DNA from: Pedobacter sp. WC2423
GTDB lineage: Bacteria; Bacteroidota; Bacteroidia; Sphingobacteriales; Sphingobacteriaceae
Assembly (NCBI RefSeq): GCF_040822065.1
Contig: NZ_CP162005.1
Location: 3,224,001 to 3,288,000 of the forward strand
Reading direction: 5' to 3'
DNA: 64,000 nt
Shown here: in pieces, positions 23,152 through 30,065 of the stretch
Numbering within the stretch: position 1 is the first letter of the stretch
How the letters are laid out: each line of letters starts with the position of its first letter
Notes under the pieces: generated by a model
Told to the model about the DNA's origin: nothing
The model's database searches: none
What the model saw: only the letters and a program-made list of their open reading frames with translations
Made by a program: the position numbers and the translations under genes

Positions 23152-24924
23152 TTATTTTACCGTGGCTGCCCAGCTGTCCATTTTATTTTCAAAAACACTG
23201 AGGGGTAAAGAGCCATCTTTAAGTACCTGGTGATGGAATTCGGCAAGCTTAAATTTAGTGCCCAGTTGTTTTTCATATCTGGTGCGCAATTCACGAATCT
23301 TCATCGCTCCTATTTTATACCCTAATGCTTGTGCAGGCATCCCCATATAACGCTCAATTTCGGCTGTTGCTCCTTGTTCGTTAATAGCTTCATTTTCCAT
23401 CATATATTTAATAGCCTGCTCTCTGGTCATATTTTTAGTATGTATAGCTACATCTACTACCAGGCGGATAGCACGATGCATTTCATCGCCCAATGCTCCC
23501 ATATATTGATAAGGATCTGTATATAACCCTAATTCTTTACCTAAAGATTCACAATATAAAGCCCATCCTTCTACGTAAGCATTATGCATTCCAAAGCGTC
23601 TGAATTTAGGAAGTTCTGTATTTTCCTGTGTTAATGAAATCTGATAGTGATGACCAGGGATTGCTTCGTGCAGGAATAAAGACTCCATACCCGAAGTGGT
23701 ATTGAATTTAGCCGCATCCAGTATAGGTACATAAAAAATACCCGGACGTTTGCCATCGGCAGATCCCTGATTGTATTCTGCACTGGCAGATGCCGCACGG
23801 AAAGCTTCTGTCTGACGAATCTCAAATGGTGTTTTAGGAACGGTAGTAAACATTGTTTTCAAGTTTGGTTCCATCCGTTTATGAATTTGATCAAAGGCAG
23901 CCAGAATTTCAGCAGGTGTATGATAAGGCATGAATTTAGGATCAGTTTTCATGTACTCAAAAAATGCTTTAAGATCACCCTTGAAACCCGTTTTATTTTT
24001 GATACTATCCATCAAAGAATGGATTCTTGCTACTTCTTTCAAACCCGTCTGATAAATTTCTTCAGGAGTTTTAGTCGTTGTAGTTTGCTGTTTCACCAGG
24101 TAAGTATACATGGCTGTACCATCCGGTAAGGAAGAGAAGCCAGAAGTAGTTCTGGATTTCGGCAGATATTCATTTTTCAGAAACTCTCCCAGCTTTTTAT
24201 AAGTTGGGACAATAACAGTCATAATGGTATTGCGATAAGCTTCAGTAAGTCTTTTTTTATCTGCAGCTGCAAATTCTTTTGGCATTTGCGCAACAGGTGC
24301 ATAAAATAAACTTTTTGCCGGGTCGGTAACTACCATACTCAGCATTTGAGGATACATTTTAACCACTAACGCTTTTGGCAGAACTATACCAGATGCTATT
24401 CCTTTTTTAAAATTACCAATAGCTGTATCCGCCCATACAGAAAATGCATTGACACGTTTCAACCAGTCTTCATAGTCCTTAACTGTTTTAAAAGGCTGTG
24501 CACCTGTGCCAGACCCCAATTGCCCGATAGTTAATGGCAAGGCATTCATCTGATTGAAAGGAAGATATTCGAAATGATATTTTAAACCTTCAATACCTGT
24601 TTCTAAATTATCTTTTAATACATCAAAAGATAACTTATCATTTTCATCCAGCTGGTCACGTTTATATTTGCCTAAACTATCCAGATATTGTTTATAGAAG
24701 TTTTTAGTGGTATTCAGATAAGCAACAGATCCATCATTGGGTAACTCGCCGTTATACCTGTTATCCCCTGCGTAGGTAGCAGAAACTGGATTTAATTTCA
24801 AATAATCTTCGTAATACTGATCGCATAGTTTACCAAATTGCAGATTCGCATTACTTTTTTGGTCTCCCTGTTTACAAGCCACTATAGTACCAGCAAACAG
24901 AAGAACAAAAGCTATTCTTTTCAT
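23152..24924 (-). CDS. DUF885 family lipoprotein, probable metallopeptidase
   Basis: 590 residues. Lipoprotein signal MKRIAFVLLFAGTIVAC with the acylated Cys at 17. The rest matches DUF885, helical throughout, with the zinc-type motif HEAIPGHHYQ and the downstream EGWALYCESLGKELG, which places a third ligand-like Glu as in gluzincin peptidases. Members are annotated as carboxypeptidase-like proteins of uncertain substrate. Single gene with a 49-base gap from the AraC gene upstream on the same strand. Confidence 0.9.
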   Translation of the reverse strand: MKRIAFVLLFAGTIVACKQGDQKSNANLQFGKLCDQYYEDYLKLNPVSATYAGDNRYNGELPNDGSVAYLNTTKNFYKQYLDSLGKYKRDQLDENDKLSFDVLKDNLETGIEGLKYHFEYLPFNQMNALPLTIGQLGSGTGAQPFKTVKDYEDWLKRVNAFSVWADTAIGNFKKGIASGIVLPKALVVKMYPQMLSMVVTDPAKSLFYAPVAQMPKEFAAADKKRLTEAYRNTIMTVIVPTYKKLGEFLKNEYLPKSRTTSGFSSLPDGTAMYTYLVKQQTTTTKTPEEIYQTGLKEVARIHSLMDSIKNKTGFKGDLKAFFEYMKTDPKFMPYHTPAEILAAFDQIHKRMEPNLKTMFTTVPKTPFEIRQTEAFRAASASAEYNQGSADGKRPGIFYVPILDAAKFNTTSGMESLFLHEAIPGHHYQISLTQENTELPKFRRFGMHNAYVEGWALYCESLGKELGLYTDPYQYMGALGDEMHRAIRLVVDVAIHTKNMTREQAIKYMMENEAINEQGATAEIERYMGMPAQALGYKIGAMKIRELRTRYEKQLGTKFKLAEFHHQVLKDGSLPLSVFENKMDSWAATVK

Positions 24925-24973
24925 AAATTTTGAGTTTAGAAAATAAAGCTAGTGAATATTTATCAGGTTCTAT

Positions 24974-25846
24974 CTATTCAATCAGGGTATTAAATCTGGA
25001 TTCAATATGGCTTTTAGCTTGCTTTTGAAAGTCTTCGGGAGATAACCCGGTTTGTTTTTTAAAGAACCGGCTAAAGTAAGAACGGTCTGTAAAGTTCAGG
25101 TTATAAGCAACTTCTTTAAGTGTATTTTCGCTGTGGATGATTTGCCGCTTAGCCTCCAGAATAATCCGGTCATGAATGAGCTGCATCCCTGTTTTATCCA
25201 GTTTATCTTTTAAGATCTGATTGAGGCGTTTAGCACTTAATCCTAATTTTCCGGCATAAAAGTCGGCATTCCGTTCCAGTTGATAATTCTCTTCCAGCAG
25301 CATCATAAATTCATATACTCTTTTCTGATTGACATCCTGCGTGGTAAATACATGTTCTTTAATACGGATAAGTTTCAGCAGAAAAACTTTAAGCAACGCT
25401 TTCAATATTAAAAAGCTATTGCTTTGCTCTTTGTATTCTTCTTCCAGCAATTGATAAATTTTATCCAGTTCAACAGCATTTTCCCGGGTTAAGGGCAAAC
25501 AGGAGAATTCTCCCTGAATATTAAAGATTTTAAAGATGTCGAGGTAGAATTCCTTATCTTCATCATCCAGAAAGTCTCTTTTAAAAGATAACAGGATACC
25601 GTTTTTACCTGCTTTGTTCAGTTGATGCACCCGGTATGGCGGAATCAGGTAAATCCAGTCTCCTTTTGCTGGCTTTTCTTCTTCCTTAACGGCATGTAAT
25701 GGAAATTCATTTTGCAGCCAGACAATTTCAAAAAAGTCTTTTCTCCCTGGATCATTCAGATAGCTTGGTGGACAATTTTCAAGGTTTCTGATATATATTA
25801 ATGACTTTTCTAATCCAAGGCCGTTACTTTCTTCCATCTGGGTCAA
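24974..25846 (-). CDS. AraC-family transcriptional regulator
   Basis: 290 residues. N-terminal cupin-like ligand-binding part (EIVWLQNEFPLHAVKEEEKP, DWIYLIPPYRVHQL) and a C-terminal double helix-turn-helix (about 185-280): AGKLGLSAKRLNQILKDKLD, then ENTLKEVAYNLNFTDRSYFS, RFFKKQTGLSPEDFQ. It diverges from the hxlB-hxlA pair with 117 bases between the two starts, so it may regulate them, for instance in response to formaldehyde or a sugar; that is inference from position. Confidence 0.9.
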   Translation of the reverse strand: MTQMEESNGLGLEKSLIYIRNLENCPPSYLNDPGRKDFFEIVWLQNEFPLHAVKEEEKPAKGDWIYLIPPYRVHQLNKAGKNGILLSFKRDFLDDEDKEFYLDIFKIFNIQGEFSCLPLTRENAVELDKIYQLLEEEYKEQSNSFLILKALLKVFLLKLIRIKEHVFTTQDVNQKRVYEFMMLLEENYQLERNADFYAGKLGLSAKRLNQILKDKLDKTGMQLIHDRIILEAKRQIIHSENTLKEVAYNLNFTDRSYFSRFFKKQTGLSPEDFQKQAKSHIESRFNTLIE

Positions 25847-25963
25847 ATATATTAATAGTTAAGGATGTATTTGTGGTCGTTTCCAAATTGTCCCATACTA
25901 TGCGCATATAGTGTAACGAGAGAGCTGCATGCCCCGGCTATCTTTGACCCAGACAAAAAAGAG

Positions 25964-26548
25964 ATGGGTAGTGCAAACATAAATGAGCAGGCAGCCAGTT
26001 TAAAGGCAAACCTGGAATTGATTTTACAAGAGAACCAGAAGTTAGCGGATCAACTGGATTTTATTCAGTTAACAGCAATAATTCCTTATTTACAACAGGC
26101 AGAGCGTGTGTTTGTAATTGGCGCCGGACGCACTGGTTTAGCATTGAAAGCTGCTGCAATGCGTTTAATGCACTTTGGGTTTACAGTATTCGTAGCAGGA
26201 GAAACAACTACACCGGCAATTAAAAAGGGGGATCTTTTAATTGCAGCTTCAGGTTCAGGCACAACCAGCACTATCGTCAAGGCAGCAGAGAAAGCTATTG
26301 CTGCTGATGCAAAGGTCATTGCTTTTTCTACAACCAGCGATTCTCCTCTTGGGAGTTTAGCGACACTTTTACTGCTGCTTCCCGCAGCACAAAAACAGGA
26401 TCACGGAAAAACTATTTCTGAGCAATATGCAGGCAGTTTATTTGAACAAGCTCTATTTCTGTTGATGGACGCACTTTTTCAAACAATGTGGGCTGCAGAC
26501 GGTACTCCTGCCGAAGAATTATGGAAAAGACATGCCAACCTGGAATAA
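25964..26548 (+). CDS. hxlB: 6-phospho-3-hexuloisomerase
   Basis: SIS-domain isomerase converting 3-hexulose 6-phosphate to fructose 6-phosphate, the second step of the ribulose-monophosphate pathway. 194 residues from the ATG at 25964 (MGSANINEQAASLKANLEL). The open frame extends upstream but with unnatural sequence, so I use the internal start. Motifs: RVFVIGAGRTGLALKAAAMR (sugar-phosphate loop), HFGFTVFVAGETTTPAIKKG, LLIAASGSGTTSTIVKAAEK and the C-terminal EQALFLLMDALFQTMW. It precedes hxlA by 60 bases. The pair identifies the function better than either gene alone. Confidence 0.9.
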   Translation: MGSANINEQAASLKANLELILQENQKLADQLDFIQLTAIIPYLQQAERVFVIGAGRTGLALKAAAMRLMHFGFTVFVAGETTTPAIKKGDLLIAASGSGTTSTIVKAAEKAIAADAKVIAFSTTSDSPLGSLATLLLLLPAAQKQDHGKTISEQYAGSLFEQALFLLMDALFQTMWAADGTPAEELWKRHANLE

Positions 26549-26608
26549 TAAATACCTGCTTATAATCAGTTTTAAAGAAATACAAACAATAATTAAAAAC
26601 AAATAACA

Positions 26609-27241
26609 ATGGCAAAATTACAAGTCGCAATAGATTTATTAACTACGAAAGATGCTTTAGCCTTAGCTGCTAAAATTGCTCCTTATATTGATATTATTGA
26701 ATTAGGTACTCCATTAATTAAAAATGAAGGTATTGCAGTAGTCACAGCAATGAAACAAGCTCACCCTGATAAATTAGTATTTGCTGATTTAAAGACAATG
26801 GATGCTGGTGAATTAGAGGCAGATATTGCTTTTAAAGCGGGTGCTGATTTAGTAACTGTATTAGGTGCTGCCGGAGATGCAACGATTGCTGGTGCAATTA
26901 AAGCAGCTAAAGCGCATGGTAAAGGTATAGTTGTAGATACAATTGGCGTCGCTGACCGTGTTAAGCGTGCACAGGAAGTCACTAAATTAGGTGCTGAATT
27001 CGTGGAATTACATGCAGGTTTAGATGAACAATGGACAGCAGGATATTCTATCCAGGTTTTAATTGACGAAGCTGCGCGTGCTGGTGTTCCTGTTTCTATC
27101 GCTGGTGGTGTAAACATAAACAATGTTACAGCTGTGATTAAAGCAGGTGCAATAGTAGCAGTTGCTGGTGCTGCAATTTATGGTGCAGAAGATCCTGCTG
27201 CTGCTGCAAAAGCTTTACGTGAAGCAATTGATGCTGCATAA
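26609..27241 (+). CDS. hxlA: 3-hexulose-6-phosphate synthase
   Basis: Aldolase-type TIM barrel of the orotidine-5'-phosphate decarboxylase superfamily that fixes formaldehyde onto ribulose 5-phosphate. 210 residues, the usual length. Active-site blocks: LQVAIDLLTTKDA, IIELGTPLIKNEG, VFADLKTMDAGELEADIAFK (the metal-binding DxKxxD pattern), ELHAGLDEQW, and VSIAGGVNINNV. The sequence is Ala/Gly rich with uniform codons, suggesting high expression. It is followed by a strong terminator. In a heterotroph like this, a formaldehyde-detoxifying or pentose-phosphate-bypass role is more likely than methylotrophy (inference). Confidence 0.9.
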   Translation: MAKLQVAIDLLTTKDALALAAKIAPYIDIIELGTPLIKNEGIAVVTAMKQAHPDKLVFADLKTMDAGELEADIAFKAGADLVTVLGAAGDATIAGAIKAAKAHGKGIVVDTIGVADRVKRAQEVTKLGAEFVELHAGLDEQWTAGYSIQVLIDEAARAGVPVSIAGGVNINNVTAVIKAGAIVAVAGAAIYGAEDPAAAAKALREAIDAA

Positions 27242-27258
27242 TTAAAATATTCCATTGC

Positions 27259-27297
27259 AAAAGAGCAGCTCAATATCGTTGAGCTGCTCTTTTTTTT
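27259..27297 (+). terminator. terminator of hxlBA
   Basis: AAAAGAGCAGCTCAA (27259-27273) and TTGAGCTGCTCTTTT (27279-27293) pair perfectly around a 5-base loop and run into a stretch of T. Confidence 0.92.
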
Positions 27298-27414
27298 GAA
27301 CAAATAACTTTCACACAATGTTATGTAATATTTAAACCGACACAGTCCTTAATGGCTATTATGGAACACTATTTGATGACATATGGTTCAAATAATAGCC
27401 AAACATAATTAGTT

Positions 27415-27786
27415 ATGATTAAAAGGATACACGTACTTGAAGATGACAGTGATATCAGGTATATCATTGAATATTTATTGAAGGATGAGGGTTATGAATT
27501 GCAACTTTCTTCGTCAGTTAGTGAACTAAAAAGTAAACTGAGAGACGCTCTTCCTGATCTGTTTATTATTGATGTGATGTTACCTGACGGAAATGGAATC
27601 GAGATTTGTGATGATCTTAAAAATGATATGTTTACTAAACACATTCCTGTTATCGTGATGTCTGCGAATCCAAGAAGTAAACAAATGAGTACACAGGCTT
27701 GTGCTGATGATTATATCAGTAAGCCATTTGATCTGGATGATGTGGTTAAAAGAATCAATAACTTATTAGTTAAAAAGACTGCTTAA
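27415..27786 (+). CDS. orphan CheY-like response-regulator receiver, paralogue of 22551-22910
   Basis: 123 residues, receiver domain only: HVLEDDSDIRYIIEYLLKDE, phospho-acceptor Asp in LFIIDVMLPDGNGIEI, VIVMSANPRSKQ, and Lys in DDYISKPFDLDDVV. It shares long identical pieces with the other receiver (LPDGNGI, KPFDLDD, HIPVI). No kinase or output domain adjacent. It lies between the hxlBA terminator and the convergent lpxB gene. Confidence 0.92.
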   Translation: MIKRIHVLEDDSDIRYIIEYLLKDEGYELQLSSSVSELKSKLRDALPDLFIIDVMLPDGNGIEICDDLKNDMFTKHIPVIVMSANPRSKQMSTQACADDYISKPFDLDDVVKRINNLLVKKTA

Positions 27787-27835
27787 CATAGCGATGATCA
27801 CCTGCCCTGATAGTTTCAAGGCAGGTACTTAAATT

Positions 27836-28945
27836 TTAACCTTTTAGCAGATATGCTGAAATCAGTGATGCCGTTCTGGCAGAAGCTCCGGGTTCTCCCA
27901 TAATAACCGACAATTGTTTATAATCTTCCATTATTTGAGTTCTTCCCGGCCCCTCAATCAGCCTGAGCAACTCATCAGTAATATTCACAGTATTGCAATC
28001 CTCCTGAATGAGTTCAGTAACGACCTTTCTATCCATAATCAAATTGACCAGGGATATAAATCTGATCTTTACCAGCATTCTTGCAATCGCAATGGATATT
28101 GTTCCTCCTTTGTAAACCACCACCTGCGGTACATGAAATAAAGCTGTTTCTAAAGTTGCTGTACCCGAAGCAACCACAGCTGCTGTGGCTACATTCAACA
28201 AATCGTATGTCTTTCCGAAAACCAGTTTCACATTTTTAGCACCAATAAACTGCTGATAATAGACTACAGGAAATCCTGGTGCCGCCGCAACAACAAATTG
28301 CTGATCAGGAAATTGCTCAGTAACGCTAAGCATTGCTGGCAACAGCCGTTCTATTTCCTGTTTACGGCTTCCCGGAAGCAGGGCAATAATGTGATTCTCG
28401 TTTAATTGATGCTGCGCACGAAAATCCGGATCGGGTATAAAGGAGGCTTTTTCATCCAGTAAAGGGTTACCTACATAATCCACCTCCATTCCCCATCCTT
28501 TGTAAAACTCTACTTCAAATGGCAGGATGCAAAACATTTTATCGACCACCTTTTTGATCTTGAGTACCCGCTTTTGATTCCATGCCCAAACCTTTGGGGA
28601 AATATAATAACATACTTTAATCCCTTTCTCTTTTCCAAAACCGGCAATCTTTAAATTGAAGCCCGGAAAATCTATCAGAATTAAAACATCGGGCGAATAG
28701 GCCAGGATATCTTCTTTACAGGTTTTTAAATTTCTGAATATTGTTCTCAGGTTAAGCAGCACTTCTGTAAAGCCCATAAATGCCATCTCTGCATAATGTT
28801 TTGCGAGCGTCCCGCCTTCTGCTTTCATTTTATCCCCGCCGAAATATCTGAATTCAGCTTCCGGATCCTGATCCTTCAATGCCTTCATTAAATTAGCTCC
28901 ATGGAGATCTCCGGAAGCTTCACCGGCTACAAGATAATATTTCAT
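27836..28945 (-). CDS. lpxB: lipid-A-disaccharide synthase
   Basis: Glycosyltransferase that joins UDP-2,3-diacylglucosamine to lipid X in lipid A synthesis at the inner face of the membrane. 369 residues. Landmarks: MKYYLVAGEASGDLHGANLM, ILIDFPGFNLKIAGF, VCYYISPKVWAWNQKRV, LLPGSRKQEIERLLP, and VASGTATLETALFHVPQVVVYKGG. Its start overlaps the stop of the upstream 89-residue gene by 4 bases, and surE lies before that, so the three form a tightly coupled operon. Confidence 0.96.
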   Translation of the reverse strand: MKYYLVAGEASGDLHGANLMKALKDQDPEAEFRYFGGDKMKAEGGTLAKHYAEMAFMGFTEVLLNLRTIFRNLKTCKEDILAYSPDVLILIDFPGFNLKIAGFGKEKGIKVCYYISPKVWAWNQKRVLKIKKVVDKMFCILPFEVEFYKGWGMEVDYVGNPLLDEKASFIPDPDFRAQHQLNENHIIALLPGSRKQEIERLLPAMLSVTEQFPDQQFVVAAAPGFPVVYYQQFIGAKNVKLVFGKTYDLLNVATAAVVASGTATLETALFHVPQVVVYKGGTISIAIARMLVKIRFISLVNLIMDRKVVTELIQEDCNTVNITDELLRLIEGPGRTQIMEDYKQLSVIMGEPGASARTASLISAYLLKG

Positions 28946-29211
28946 GATTGCGAGATTTTATAGAAAAAGAAAAGCATTCCCCATATAAATGTGGCTCCTA
29001 ATACGCCTCTACCGGTATTTTCCTGATTCACCTTGAAAAAGTACTTCAGCAGTAAAGCATTCACAGCAATACAGCCGATCAGCAACAAGTCTGCTTTGGC
29101 CAGGTAAGCTATCTGGTGCATAATAAACCATACGATAGAAAGCAGCACTCCCGGAAGGAAAATACCGATTCCAAAACCTACCCACACATTATTTTTAATT
29201 TGCTTAATCAT
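28942..29211 (-). CDS. small membrane protein of the lpxB-surE operon
   Basis: 89 residues with three predicted membrane helices (about 10-32, 36-58 and 67-86) and a short NQENTGRGVLGA loop. No catalytic motif. It overlaps lpxB by 4 bases and surE by 8 bases, so translation is coupled on both sides. Function unknown. The layout surE - small membrane protein - lpxB suggests an envelope-linked role by association only. Confidence 0.82.
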   Translation of the reverse strand: MIKQIKNNVWVGFGIGIFLPGVLLSIVWFIMHQIAYLAKADLLLIGCIAVNALLLKYFFKVNQENTGRGVLGATFIWGMLFFFYKISQS

Positions 29212-29983
29212 TAAATGTCCACGAGTTTAATATTGGGATAGCGTGATGTGCAGTTAAATCAAATTGTACAGGTACAACTGACACAAACCCGTTCTCCAGT
29301 GCCCATACATCTGTATCTTCTCCTTTATCGTTATTCTGAAATACCCCGGACAACCAATAGTAAGGACGGCCATAAGGGTCTTTACGTTCGTCAAATTCTT
29401 CTGCCCATTTTGCATTTGCCTGTCTGCAAATTTTAATCCCTTTCAGGTCTGCACCTTTAGGAAAATTGACATTCAGCAAAGTTGCCTGCGGTAAACCATG
29501 ATCAAGTACCTGACGGACTATCGTTTTAACAAACTTAAGACAATGACTGAAATCAGCTTCTTCAGAGAAATCATCTAAAGAGAAACCAACCGAAGGAATA
29601 CCTTCAATCGCTCCTTCCATAGCAGCTGACATCGTACCTGAATAAATAACATTAATCGAATTATTTAATCCATGGTTGATACCTGAAACACACAGATCAG
29701 GTTTTTTACCTTTAAATATTCTGTTTACTGCCAGTTTTACGCAGTCTACAGGTGTTCCTGAACATTTATACATTTCAACACCTTCATATAGATATACCCT
29801 GTCAAAACGCAAAGGTTTTCCTATGGTAATTGCGTGCCCCATTCCGGACTGCGGTCCATCTGGTGCAACCACTACAACATTACCGAATTCCTTTACGGCT
29901 TCAATCAGATTCCTGATACCTGGTGCAGTAACACCATCATCATTTACTACTAAAATATTGGGCCTGGATTGCTCTTTCTTCAT
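29204..29983 (-). CDS. surE: 5'/3'-nucleotidase SurE
   Basis: Metal-dependent nucleoside-monophosphate phosphatase of 259 residues. The N-terminal NILVVNDDGVTAPGI carries the metal-binding Asp pair, followed by VVVVAPDGPQSGMGHAIT, YKCSGTPVDCVKLA, CVSGINHGLNNSINVIYSGT (the conserved NxG..YSGT metal/phosphate site) and EGIPSVGFSL. First gene of the surE - membrane protein - lpxB operon. Confidence 0.96.
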   Translation of the reverse strand: MKKEQSRPNILVVNDDGVTAPGIRNLIEAVKEFGNVVVVAPDGPQSGMGHAITIGKPLRFDRVYLYEGVEMYKCSGTPVDCVKLAVNRIFKGKKPDLCVSGINHGLNNSINVIYSGTMSAAMEGAIEGIPSVGFSLDDFSEEADFSHCLKFVKTIVRQVLDHGLPQATLLNVNFPKGADLKGIKICRQANAKWAEEFDERKDPYGRPYYWLSGVFQNNDKGEDTDVWALENGFVSVVPVQFDLTAHHAIPILNSWTFND

Positions 29984-30065
29984 GGGGGTAAAAGTACAAG
30001 ATTATAGGATATATATAACTAGTTTCTCATATTTCAAAAGTATATTTGGCCATAACTTATTAAAC

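Noticed and set aside
25865..25963. N-terminal extension of HxlB
   Set aside because: The extra 33 residues do not fit the SIS-domain family. The ATG at 25964 gives the normal length and leaves room for the divergent promoters.
29676..30065. N-terminal extension of the M16 peptidase frame
   Set aside because: It lies opposite surE and has no protein-like pattern. A clean signal peptide starts at the ATG at 30066.
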